A stretch of 64,000 nucleotides of DNA from Lachnospiraceae bacterium (lineage in GTDB: Bacteria > Bacillota > Clostridia > Lachnospirales > Lachnospiraceae), in the NCBI GenBank assembly GCA_017550535.1, contig JAFZOS010000027.1, positions 1 to 64,000 of the forward strand. The letters are read 5' to 3'. Under the pieces are notes generated by a model. The model searched no databases. It had not been told where the DNA came from and saw only the letters and a list, made by a program, of their open reading frames with translations. A program made the translations under genes and the position numbers. This document shows, piece after piece, positions 46,176-53,325 of the stretch (within the stretch, counting starts at the first letter, position 1; the number at the start of each line of letters is the position of its first letter).

Positions 46176-47486
46176 TTGTATATCATATTCATTACGGTTT
46201 CCAAATACATATTGATAGCACTGATGGCTGTTTATGCGATCCAGTGTTTTTCGGTATTCAGCCATGACGACAAAAAGGAACGTGACGGTATCTATTTAAG
46301 ACAGGTCGCACCCATGTCGTCCGTTTATCTTTTATCATTCCTGCTGTTATATATCGAAACAGGGGATTCATTGCTCCTTAAATTCTATGCACTTACGCAG
46401 ATTATAATCTGGGCCCTTATTCTTCTTTACAGATACATGTACCCTGAGGCAAGCAAACTTTTGGTAAACAATATGTGCATGCTTATGAGTACGGGTTTCG
46501 TTATACTTTCAAGGCTTAATTTCGATAAGGCCAAAAAGCAGTTCATAGTTGCGCTTGTTTCGATCGCAATGGCCGTTGTCATACCTTATATACTCAAGAA
46601 ATTCAAACGCTTAAGACGGTTTTATCTGTTCCTGGCTGCAGCGGGAGCGGCCTCACTTTTAACAGTATTGCTGTTTTCCACCTCCGTGAACGGTTCGAAA
46701 CTCAGCATAATGATAGGCGGCATGTCTTTCCAGGCTTCCGAATTTGTAAAGATCATATTCGTTTTTTCAATGGCCGGAATGCTTACATGTATGAATGAAA
46801 AATACAGGATTTTGTCGGCAACCGTTACCGCAGCAATACACGTGCTTCTGCTCGTCGCATCCAAAGATCTGGGAAGTGCTGTGATTTTTTTCATGGTCTA
46901 TGTGATCATGCTTTTTGTTGCAACAGGCAGGCTTTCATACTTTATTATAGGACTGGCAGGCGCCGCTGTATGCAGCGTATTGGGATATGTTATGTTTTCG
47001 CACGTTCGTGTCAGAGTGGCTGCGTTTTCTGATCCTTTATCAAACATAGATGGATCAGGATATCAGATAGCGCAGTCGCTGTTTGCCATCGGAACGGGAG
47101 GTTTTGACGGAATGGGCCTTATGCAGGGTGCACCTTACCGTATACCCGTTGTTGAGGCAGATTTCATATTTGCGGCTATATGTGAGGAATTTGGCGCACT
47201 GTACGGTATTTGCCTTCTTCTCATATGCATAAGCTGCTTTATTATGTTTATGAACATAGCCATGCGTTTTAAAGATATGTTTTATAAGCTGGTGGCTGTC
47301 GGTCTCGCAGCAACGTACGGCTTTCAGGTTTTCCTGACAGTAGGAGGGGTCACTAAATTCATACCGCTTACCGGTGTGACTCTTCCCCTTGTAAGTTACG
47401 GAAGTAATTCCATAATGGTATCGCTTATTATGTTTTCCGTTATACAGGGACTTTATGTATCCGTAAATTCGTCAAACATCACGTGA
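46176..47486 (+). CDS. FtsW/RodA/SpoVE (SEDS) glycosyltransferase-type membrane protein
   Basis: A SEDS-family polytopic protein (436 residues, about ten helices) that polymerises lipid II glycan strands. Family stretches: KDLGSAVIFFMVYVIMLFVATGR, GSGYQIAQSLFAIGTGGFDGMGLMQG, EADFIFAAICEEFG and a final PLVSYGSNSIMVSLI. Start is TTG 46176 with GGGGAG eight bases upstream. It is followed at 22 bases by a class B PBP, the usual SEDS-PBP pairing (compare RodA-PbpA of Actinobacteria). Whether it is the elongation, division or spore-cortex copy cannot be told. Confidence 0.92.
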   Translation: MYIIFITVSKYILIALMAVYAIQCFSVFSHDDKKERDGIYLRQVAPMSSVYLLSFLLLYIETGDSLLLKFYALTQIIIWALILLYRYMYPEASKLLVNNMCMLMSTGFVILSRLNFDKAKKQFIVALVSIAMAVVIPYILKKFKRLRRFYLFLAAAGAASLLTVLLFSTSVNGSKLSIMIGGMSFQASEFVKIIFVFSMAGMLTCMNEKYRILSATVTAAIHVLLLVASKDLGSAVIFFMVYVIMLFVATGRLSYFIIGLAGAAVCSVLGYVMFSHVRVRVAAFSDPLSNIDGSGYQIAQSLFAIGTGGFDGMGLMQGAPYRIPVVEADFIFAAICEEFGALYGICLLLICISCFIMFMNIAMRFKDMFYKLVAVGLAATYGFQVFLTVGGVTKFIPLTGVTLPLVSYGSNSIMVSLIMFSVIQGLYVSVNSSNIT

Positions 47487-47507
47487 TAAATGAAGCGGAG
47501 GAAATAA

Positions 47508-48950
47508 ATGTTTTGGCGTAAAAACACTATTGCCGACAATGATAAAGCCAACAGGCAGATAATGAAGGTAACCTACATTTTCGTAGGGTTATTTATCCTG
47601 CTCATCTCACATATTTTTTATTTCACTGCTTTTGAAAGTGAAAACTTTATAAATAACCCATACAATGACAAACGTGCGCAGCTGCTTTCAAAGAAGATAG
47701 TAAGAGGCACTGTATATTCACGAAACGGTGACGTGCTTGCCAAAACATATACGGATGATGCCGGTAATGAAACCAGGGTTTATCCGTACGGGCCGCTATT
47801 TGCACATGCTGTGGGATTTGTTTCTCATGGAAGCTCCGGAATAGAGCAGATCGCAGGATTTAAGCTTCTGAAATCCGACGATGCTCCCGCAACAAGAATA
47901 AGGAACGATCTTGCAGGTATCAAAAACAAGGGGGATTCGGTATTCACGACTCTTGATACTTCGCTTCAGGCCACCGCATATTCGGCACTCGGCGACAGAA
48001 AGGGGGCCGTTGTTGTATTCAACGTTAAAACCGGGGAGATACTTGCCCTAATATCAAAACCCGATTTTGATCCGAACCGTATAGATGATATATGGGATGC
48101 GGTAAATGAAGATACGCTTAACAGCCCGCTTTTAAACCGTGCCACTCAGGGCCTTTATCCGCCGGGTTCAACCTTTAAGATAGTTACGGCGCTTGAATTC
48201 ATAAAGGAAAATCCCGCAACAGATAAATACGGTTTTGACTGTACCGGAAGTTTTGAAGAAAACGGCGTAAAGATAAACTGCTATCATGGACAACAGCACG
48301 GACATATGGATTTTTCATCAAGCTTTGCGCGATCATGTAATTCATCTTTCGCAAATATAAGCTCAACGCTCAATAAGGAAAGTTTCGGAAAAACATGTGA
48401 TGATCTTTTGTTCAATAAGGGGATCCCATGTCCGTACGGTTATAAAAACAGCTATGTTGACATGAGTAAGGACACCTCTTTCGGAGAGCTTATTCAGGCG
48501 GGAATAGGGCAGGGAAGGACGCAGATAACTCCCATGCACATGGCTATGATAACCGGAGCCATCGCAAATAACGGAATGCTCATGAAACCGATGGTGATAT
48601 CTTCCGTAAAAAATATCGTGGGCGGAACCGTAAGGACTTACGGATATAAGGAATACGCGCGTCTTATGAGTCCGGAAGAATCATTGGCATTAAAGGATCT
48701 TATGCGCCAGGTTGTAATAAGCGGAACAGGCTCAAGGCTCCAGGAAACAAACGGATATGAAGCTGCGGGCAAGACAGGTTCCGCCGAGTATTCGGCTGAC
48801 AAAACAAAAAGCCATGCATGGTTCACCGGTTTTGCTCCGTTTGACGATCCCGAAATAGCGGTTACCGTGATCGTTGAAGGCGGAGGTTCCGGCGGGGAAA
48901 CTGCAGTTCCCATCGCACGCATGGTTTTTGATGATTATTTCAGCAATTGA
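47508..48950 (+). CDS. Class B penicillin-binding protein (PbpA-like transpeptidase)
   Basis: Membrane-anchored D,D-transpeptidase that cross-links the glycan strands made by its SEDS partner. One membrane helix (about 21-41), a short pedestal, and a transpeptidase domain with all three motifs: Ser221-Thr-Phe-Lys224, Ser276-Cys-Asn278 and Lys422-Thr-Gly. At 480 residues it is a small class B PBP, like the PbpA that pairs with RodA in Mycobacterium, shorter than PBP2/PBP3. GGAGG precedes the ATG. Its stop lies two bases from the 3' end of the convergent HD-GYP gene, with no terminator. Confidence 0.94.
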   Translation: MFWRKNTIADNDKANRQIMKVTYIFVGLFILLISHIFYFTAFESENFINNPYNDKRAQLLSKKIVRGTVYSRNGDVLAKTYTDDAGNETRVYPYGPLFAHAVGFVSHGSSGIEQIAGFKLLKSDDAPATRIRNDLAGIKNKGDSVFTTLDTSLQATAYSALGDRKGAVVVFNVKTGEILALISKPDFDPNRIDDIWDAVNEDTLNSPLLNRATQGLYPPGSTFKIVTALEFIKENPATDKYGFDCTGSFEENGVKINCYHGQQHGHMDFSSSFARSCNSSFANISSTLNKESFGKTCDDLLFNKGIPCPYGYKNSYVDMSKDTSFGELIQAGIGQGRTQITPMHMAMITGAIANNGMLMKPMVISSVKNIVGGTVRTYGYKEYARLMSPEESLALKDLMRQVVISGTGSRLQETNGYEAAGKTGSAEYSADKTKSHAWFTGFAPFDDPEIAVTVIVEGGGSGGETAVPIARMVFDDYFSN

Positions 48951-48952
48951 TA

Positions 48953-50017
48953 TTAAATGAGTTTTTCTATAAAAAGGTTCTTCTCCCTTGACAAGTCGAT
49001 ATATTTATCGCCTGCACGTACCATAGGGCGGGAAAGGTTTTGTTTATTTATAAGAACTATCGAACATTCGGTACCGTCATTTAGCATTACTTCCTTGCCT
49101 ATGTATTCCTCAACTATACGCTCAAGGAAAGTAAGATAGTACGCAACATCATACCTGTCAAGTCCGTCCTGTTCAAATATCTCAACAACCTTAAAGGGAC
49201 ACATCGGATCCCTGTAAGCCCTGTAAGATGTCATTGCATCATATGCATCTATAATGGAGATTATCTTCGCGAATTTGTTTATCCTGTCAGCCGAAAGCTT
49301 CTGTGGATATCCCTTACCGTCACAACGCTCGTGATGCATGAGAGCGGCAAGCTTAACGTTTATATCCAATGACAGGTTTTGTATGAGATTATAACTGTGA
49401 ACCGGATGAGTCCTCATCACGGCTATTTCCTCATCGGTAAGGCGGCCCGGCTTGCTTATTATCTCCTTTGGCAGTTTGAACTTACCGATATCATAATAGA
49501 AGCCGCAAAGCACGAGAGTATTTAACTCATTCTCGTCCAGATTGAACCACTTGCCGGTATACCTGCATATAAGAGCGACATTAAGTCCGTGCGCATACAA
49601 CAGATCACTGTCTGCAACCTTAAGCACCGCAAGCATATCAAGTATTGTAGTCCTGCTGTGTTCGAGAGGAGTGAATATATTATTTATGATGTCGAGGAAA
49701 TCGTTGTTGTTTGGCGGAACCTTCTTTAAGATAAAAGAATCGATCGCTACCTTGTAAGCGGTGAAATTGGCATAATAAAGATTTTCAAATTTCTGGAAGG
49801 CCTTGCTTACCCTGATCTTTTCAAAGTAAGTCATCACATAATCTTCGGGTTCCTTGATCTGGATGCATTGAATAGGACTGACCACAAGCTTTTGTATGAT
49901 CAGCTTATCAAGTACCGTATCTTTTTTTACAAGAATATTCCCCTTATAATCGGTCGCGTCCTCAGCGACCTCCATTCCGGGCTGTAGTGCTACGGTTGCT
50001 ACAAGCTCCATGGTCAT
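48953..50017 (-). CDS. HD-GYP domain protein with Tyr in place of the HD histidine
   Basis: A 354-residue cytoplasmic protein. Residues 1-60 form a small beta module (LQPGMEVAEDATDYKGNILV) found ahead of other HD-GYP domains; about 140-310 is the HD-GYP domain, a family of cyclic-di-GMP phosphodiesterases. Ligand positions His143, His204, His228/His229, the GYP triplet (236-238) and Asp257/Asp260 are present, but the signature HD reads Tyr175-Asp176 in LCGFYYDIGKF (the codons TAT TAT GAT are clear). Loss of that metal-binding His may lower or alter activity. Two starts are possible: 50017, or 50011 with better spacing to AAGGAAGG. It is alone on the minus strand with its own good promoter. 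Confidence 0.88.
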   Translation of the reverse strand: MTMELVATVALQPGMEVAEDATDYKGNILVKKDTVLDKLIIQKLVVSPIQCIQIKEPEDYVMTYFEKIRVSKAFQKFENLYYANFTAYKVAIDSFILKKVPPNNNDFLDIINNIFTPLEHSRTTILDMLAVLKVADSDLLYAHGLNVALICRYTGKWFNLDENELNTLVLCGFYYDIGKFKLPKEIISKPGRLTDEEIAVMRTHPVHSYNLIQNLSLDINVKLAALMHHERCDGKGYPQKLSADRINKFAKIISIIDAYDAMTSYRAYRDPMCPFKVVEIFEQDGLDRYDVAYYLTFLERIVEEYIGKEVMLNDGTECSIVLINKQNLSRPMVRAGDKYIDLSREKNLFIEKLI

Positions 50018-50035
50018 TACCTTCCTTTAACCTAA

Positions 50036-50064
50036 AGTATAAAAATATAAATAATTATTGTCAA
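50036..50064 (-). promoter_or_regulatory. Sigma-A promoter of the HD-GYP gene
   Basis: Minus strand: TTGACA (50064-50059), 17-base spacer, TATACT (50041-50036). Consensus -35 and near-consensus -10 about 20 bases ahead of the start codon. Confidence 0.75.
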
Positions 50065-50113
50065 CCAAAATCATGAAATCGGATTCAAATGACTACAAAA
50101 TGAAAGCGTCCTA

Positions 50114-50122
50114 TGCTATAAT
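50114..50122 (+). promoter_or_regulatory. Extended -10 promoter for the 50160-51827 unit
   Basis: TGCTATAAT: a perfect -10 with the TG extension, 38 bases before the ATG at 50160. No recognisable -35 hexamer at 16-18 bases, which extended -10 promoters can lack. Confidence 0.5.
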
Positions 50123-50159
50123 CATTTAGTGTCTGTCATAGTAAGGGACAGGGTGGATT

Positions 50160-50486
50160 ATGATAAGGTATGCAGATGAACTGTTTTTAACCGACAGGAC
50201 CCGCAGGGATCTTAATAAGATAAAGCGCAAGCTTTACCTTGGTGCGGGAATGCCTGAGATATTTGTGATCAAAATGGCTGACGGCGATAACGATGTATTT
50301 GACATCGTGCCGGCAACCATGTTCAAGTCGCGCAGGTACAGGCATATGGATCATGCCGTTTTAGGTATCGCCGAAAGCAGGCGCAAGGCATACAGGCTTG
50401 TTGAATCCATGATTCTCAAACACTATGAGGCATGCGGAAAATATACAGAGCTTAAATCAGATTACCTGCAGCGATTTAACACTTAA
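50160..50486 (+). CDS. Hypothetical basic protein, 108 aa
   Basis: A 108-residue, Arg/Lys-rich cytoplasmic protein without membrane segments, Cys motifs or a family I can name. The fold looks alpha/beta (YADELFLTDRTRRDLNKIKRKL, then a central AGMPEIFVIKMADGDNDVFDIVP, then helices). A plausible promoter and SD (GGGTGG) precede it, and its stop overlaps the next start (TAATG), so it is most likely real and co-expressed with the DUF2953 and GerW proteins. Confidence 0.65.
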   Translation: MIRYADELFLTDRTRRDLNKIKRKLYLGAGMPEIFVIKMADGDNDVFDIVPATMFKSRRYRHMDHAVLGIAESRRKAYRLVESMILKHYEACGKYTELKSDYLQRFNT

Positions 50487-51448
50487 TGATCGGAGCCATT
50501 TATTTGTTGAGTATATTATTATTGATACTTAAGATAATAGGTATAACGCTTCTCGTTTTGATAGGGCTTGTACTGTTTCTCATTTGTCTTATCCTGTTTG
50601 TGCCGGTAAGATACAGGGCGACGGCCGGTAAAGAAACGGATGATCCGTCAATTAACGGCATGGCACGTGCGGCATGGCTTTTGGGAATTGTCAGCGCCGT
50701 ATATGAGTATAACAATGAAAAAAAAGGACTTACTGTACGGATATTCGGTATACGTCTTAAAAGCAGGGATGAAAAGGAACGGCTCAGATCAAGGTTTGCC
50801 GGCAGGCATAAAAGGAAAAAAGGCGGGCATGATCGTAAAGAAGATCAACCTGATTACGCCATCCTTGAATATGATGAATCATCGGACGATCTTAAAAAAG
50901 TTGACAGTTTAAAGGATCCGCCCTCATACGAATACAAAAATGATAATGAAAGCACAAAGGACGATAAACCGAAAGTCAGCCTTGATGAACGTATTGATTC
51001 ACTGCATAAGAAGATCAATAAGATAGGTGAAAAGATAAGCAATATCATTACAAAAGGCAGTGAAGCCTTAAACAGTATTGATTATTATCATAACGCTCTT
51101 TCAAACGATGCAAGGAACCGCGAGGCTATTCGTTTCATATATAAAAAGACGGTTCGGCTTCTTAAAAGCATTAAGCCGCGCAAAGTAGCAGGGCATCTGG
51201 ATTACGGTTCCGATGACCCGGCGGATACCGGAAGGGTGCTTGCAGCGGCATCAGTCCTTTATCCTATATACGGACGAAGTATAATCATAAATCCCGACTT
51301 TGAAAACAAACTTCTGGGATTTGATATTAAGTTGAAGGGCAGGATATATATAAATGTATTGGCCGCGGTTCTTCTGCAGCTGTATTTTAACAGGAAGGTA
51401 CGCAGGTTCATACACATAATGAAAAAGGAGAACGATAATGGCAAGTAA
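50486..51448 (+). CDS. DUF2953 family membrane protein (YtfI-like)
   Basis: A 320-residue protein with one or two hydrophobic helices at residues 1-40, the LFVPVRYRATAG stretch seen after the membrane segment in DUF2953 proteins, and a long, highly charged central region (about 95-170: Lys/Asp/Glu). A second hydrophobic patch lies near residue 295. B. subtilis YtfI, next to ytfJ (gerW), is the best known relative; here too GerW follows, overlapping by 11 bases. Function unknown; the synteny suggests a link to spore germination. Confidence 0.78.
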   Translation: MIGAIYLLSILLLILKIIGITLLVLIGLVLFLICLILFVPVRYRATAGKETDDPSINGMARAAWLLGIVSAVYEYNNEKKGLTVRIFGIRLKSRDEKERLRSRFAGRHKRKKGGHDRKEDQPDYAILEYDESSDDLKKVDSLKDPPSYEYKNDNESTKDDKPKVSLDERIDSLHKKINKIGEKISNIITKGSEALNSIDYYHNALSNDARNREAIRFIYKKTVRLLKSIKPRKVAGHLDYGSDDPADTGRVLAAASVLYPIYGRSIIINPDFENKLLGFDIKLKGRIYINVLAAVLLQLYFNRKVRRFIHIMKKENDNGK

Positions 51449-51827
51449 TTTTAACGAAGTTGTTGATTCGATGCTTAAGGGAATGGACGGATTTTTGTCA
51501 AGCAAGACAGTGGTGGGTGAGCCTACCGTCATTGGTGACACGGTCATAGTACCTTTTGTCGATGTATCATTCGGAGTAGGCGCCGGAGATTTCAGGGGCG
51601 AGAAAAAAGCAAACGGCGCGGGAGGACTGACAGGCAAGATGTCTCCAAGCGCTGTGCTGGTCATACAGAACGGCACAACAAGGCTTGTTAACATAAAGAA
51701 TCAGGATGGAGTGACCAAGATCCTTGACATGGTACCTGACCTCGTAAACAAGTTTACATCAGGAAATAAGGACGATTCCCTTACAGATGATGAGGTTAAA
51801 GAGGCCGCATTTCCCGATTCGGAATAG
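51438..51827 (+). CDS. gerW: GerW (YtfJ) family spore protein
   Basis: A 129-residue protein of the GerW/YtfJ family, required for normal germination in B. subtilis. Marks: the VVGEPTVIGDTVIVPFVDVSFGVGAG segment and the GGLTGKMSPSAVLVIQNG segment. GGAG before the ATG gives the start. Together with the DUF2953 protein and a SpoVB-like protein it suggests that the organism or a recent ancestor sporulates, but it is not proof. No terminator hairpin is seen after the stop, only an AT-rich stretch. Confidence 0.9.
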   Translation: MASNFNEVVDSMLKGMDGFLSSKTVVGEPTVIGDTVIVPFVDVSFGVGAGDFRGEKKANGAGGLTGKMSPSAVLVIQNGTTRLVNIKNQDGVTKILDMVPDLVNKFTSGNKDDSLTDDEVKEAAFPDSE

Positions 51828-51865
51828 TGTTATGTAAATTATTTTAATTTTTTTATGGAAACCAC

Positions 51866-51894
51866 TTGCAAAAGATAACAAGGTTATTTATAAT
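51866..51894 (+). promoter_or_regulatory. Sigma-A promoter of the J-domain gene
   Basis: TTGCAA (51866-51871), 17-base spacer, TATAAT (51889-51894). The transcript would start near 51901 and carry a leader of about 80 bases. Confidence 0.7.
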
Positions 51895-51901
51895 ACATTA
51901 T

Positions 51902-51930
51902 GTAGTACTCAAGGGGAGATGAAGTACTAC
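51902..51930 (+). other. 5' leader hairpin with SD-like loop and a six-codon open frame
   Basis: GTAGTACT (51902-51909) pairs with AGTACTAC (51923-51930) at the expected 5' end of the transcript. The loop holds AAGGGGAG. An ATG at 51919 opens a six-codon frame (MKYYVL) ending at 51939. Further AGGG tracts follow at about 51942, 51956 and 51972, the last being the SD of the gene at 51984. Confidence 0.45.
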
Positions 51931-51983
51931 GTGTTGTAAAAAGGGAGTAACTGTTAAGGGTACAGTATAATAAGGGGAACAAT

Positions 51984-52523
51984 ATGGACATTGCACAGAA
52001 CATTTCTGTAGAAGACATGGCTTCTATTAAGCTGTGGCTTTTACAGGAGAGTCAGCGTCTGGAGTATGCAAGGCGGTCCTTCGAGAAGGAAAAGCTCGAG
52101 TTTGAGGAAGATAAGCGCAATTTTGAGCTTGAAAAAAACATTATAATGGCTTCGGTTAAGGAGCAGGCCCGAAAGACCGAACTTGAAACCAAGACATTGG
52201 CTACAGAAAAGATCCTGTTTAAACAGAAACTTGAAATCCTTGAGGGGGGATTCAGGACATTATGCAGGGAACGCGAGGACTTTGAGACCGAAAAGGAGAA
52301 GTATCGCAACAGGTATGCGGCAGGGTCATACCAGGGAAGCAGCACTCTTAATGTGACAGCTTACAAGAACGGTGTGTTCTTTAACGGCATAGATAACGTT
52401 CTTGCACTTAAGAAAAGGTACAGGGATCTGTTAAAGATATTCCATCCCGACAATATGGATGGTGACAGTGCTACGGTTCAGGAGATAAACCGTGAGTATG
52501 ATCTTTTGAAAGAGCAGTTCTAA
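51984..52523 (+). CDS. Coiled-coil protein with minimal C-terminal J domain
   Basis: A 179-residue cytoplasmic protein. Residues about 20-115 are a Glu/Lys/Arg-rich coiled coil. Residues about 135-179 read as helices II and III of a J domain, with the Hsp70-stimulating His-Pro-Asp tripeptide in LLKIFHPDN and a helix III EINREYDLLKEQF. There is no Gly/Phe region, zinc finger or substrate domain, so it is not DnaJ itself. It is a single-gene unit with its own promoter, structured leader and a perfect terminator. The partner Hsp70 and the target are unknown. Confidence 0.72.
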   Translation: MDIAQNISVEDMASIKLWLLQESQRLEYARRSFEKEKLEFEEDKRNFELEKNIIMASVKEQARKTELETKTLATEKILFKQKLEILEGGFRTLCREREDFETEKEKYRNRYAAGSYQGSSTLNVTAYKNGVFFNGIDNVLALKKRYRDLLKIFHPDNMDGDSATVQEINREYDLLKEQF

Positions 52524-52560
52524 AAAAAGAAGGCACATCAAAATGATGTGCCTTCTTTTT
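52522..52560. terminator. Bidirectional rho-independent terminator
   Basis: GAAGGCACATCA / TGATGTGCCTTC, a perfect 12-base stem with AAA loop, flanked by seven A before and five T after. It ends the J-domain gene on the plus strand and rpmB on the minus strand. Confidence 0.92.
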
Positions 52561-52578
52561 ATGATTCAGATCGGCTTA

Positions 52579-52764
52579 TTATGCACGCTCAACCTTATTT
52601 GATTTAAGGCAGTTGGTACATACATGGAGCCTTTGGGGAACTCCGTTCACCTTGCATTTAACCCTTTTAACATTTGCATTGAAAATTCTGTTAGATCTTC
52701 TATGTGAATGACTTACATTGTTACCAAAATGAACACCCTTCCCGCAAATATCACACTTTGCCAT
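52579..52764 (-). CDS. rpmB: 50S ribosomal protein L28
   Basis: A 61-residue ribosomal protein beginning MAKCDICGKGVHFGNNVSHSHRRSNR. It keeps the zinc-ribbon Cys pairs (CDIC and CTNC), that is, the C+ form; a zinc-independent paralogue may exist elsewhere. The start is ATG 52764 with AGGAGG eight bases upstream; three further in-frame codons lack an SD. It is divergent from the asp23-like gene, the same relation as rpmB-yloU in Bacillus and relatives. Confidence 0.96.
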   Translation of the reverse strand: MAKCDICGKGVHFGNNVSHSHRRSNRIFNANVKRVKCKVNGVPQRLHVCTNCLKSNKVERA

Positions 52765-52827
52765 CGGTCGCACCTCCTAACTTAACAATTTCATACTCAT
52801 GGTGCCGCGGATAACCGCAACAAATGT

Positions 52828-52856
52828 ATATTATCAGATGTTTTACATAAATGCAA
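52828..52856 (-). promoter_or_regulatory. Sigma-A promoter of rpmB
   Basis: Minus strand: TTGCAT (52856-52851), 17-base spacer, TAATAT (52833-52828), giving a leader of about 55 bases before the rpmB start. Confidence 0.55.
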
Positions 52857-52912
52857 GGACTATTTTGAACAATAAATATGCAATTCAAGTATCTTTTTTA
52901 TCATAAAGCGTG

Positions 52913-52918
52913 TATAAT
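52913..52918 (+). promoter_or_regulatory. Candidate -10 for the asp23-like/fakA/recG operon
   Basis: TATAAT, 36 bases before the ATG at 52955. The -35 region is AT-rich with no clear hexamer at 16-18 bases, so the assignment is moderate at best. Confidence 0.45.
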
Positions 52919-52954
52919 GCATATAGGTTTGTCATTAATTAAGGAGGAGTGCCG

Positions 52955-53311
52955 ATGAAGGGATATATTAAAACACATGTCGGGAATGTGGGGATTGACA
53001 CCGACGTCATCGCACAGTATGCAGGTTCGGTAGCCGTTGAGTGCTTCGGAATTGTAGGAATGGCTGCGGTAAGCGTTACCGACGGGTTTGTAAAGCTTCT
53101 TAAGAAGGAGAAGATAACAAGGGGTATAAATGTACTTTTGACAGACAATATGCTAACGCTTGATTTTCATGTTATTGTCGCTTACGGCGTCAGCATTAAG
53201 ACAGTTGCCGATAATCTGATCAGCAATGTTAAATATAAAGTAGAGGAATTTACAGGCCTTTCCATAGAGAAGATAAATGTCTATGTTGAAGGTGTAAGGG
53301 TTATCGACTAA
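52955..53311 (+). CDS. Asp23/Gls24 family envelope stress protein (YloU-like)
   Basis: A 118-residue soluble protein of the Asp23 family: an N-terminal beta strand set, the IAQYAGSVAVECFGIVGMA segment, a GINVLLTDNMLTLDFHVIVAYGVSI middle, and a C-terminal GLSIEKINVYVEGVRVID. Family members lie at the membrane periphery and respond to envelope or alkaline stress; YloU itself is poorly understood. Start ATG 52955 follows AGGAGG by seven bases. fakA follows 14 bases later, a conserved pairing in Firmicutes. Confidence 0.9.
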   Translation: MKGYIKTHVGNVGIDTDVIAQYAGSVAVECFGIVGMAAVSVTDGFVKLLKKEKITRGINVLLTDNMLTLDFHVIVAYGVSIKTVADNLISNVKYKVEEFTGLSIEKINVYVEGVRVID

Positions 53312-53325
53312 GGAGGAAAGATGGC

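Noticed and set aside
51966..51971. Second TATAAT just before the J-domain gene
   Set aside because: No -35 at a suitable distance, and transcription would begin at the SD; the promoter at 51866-51894 is much better.
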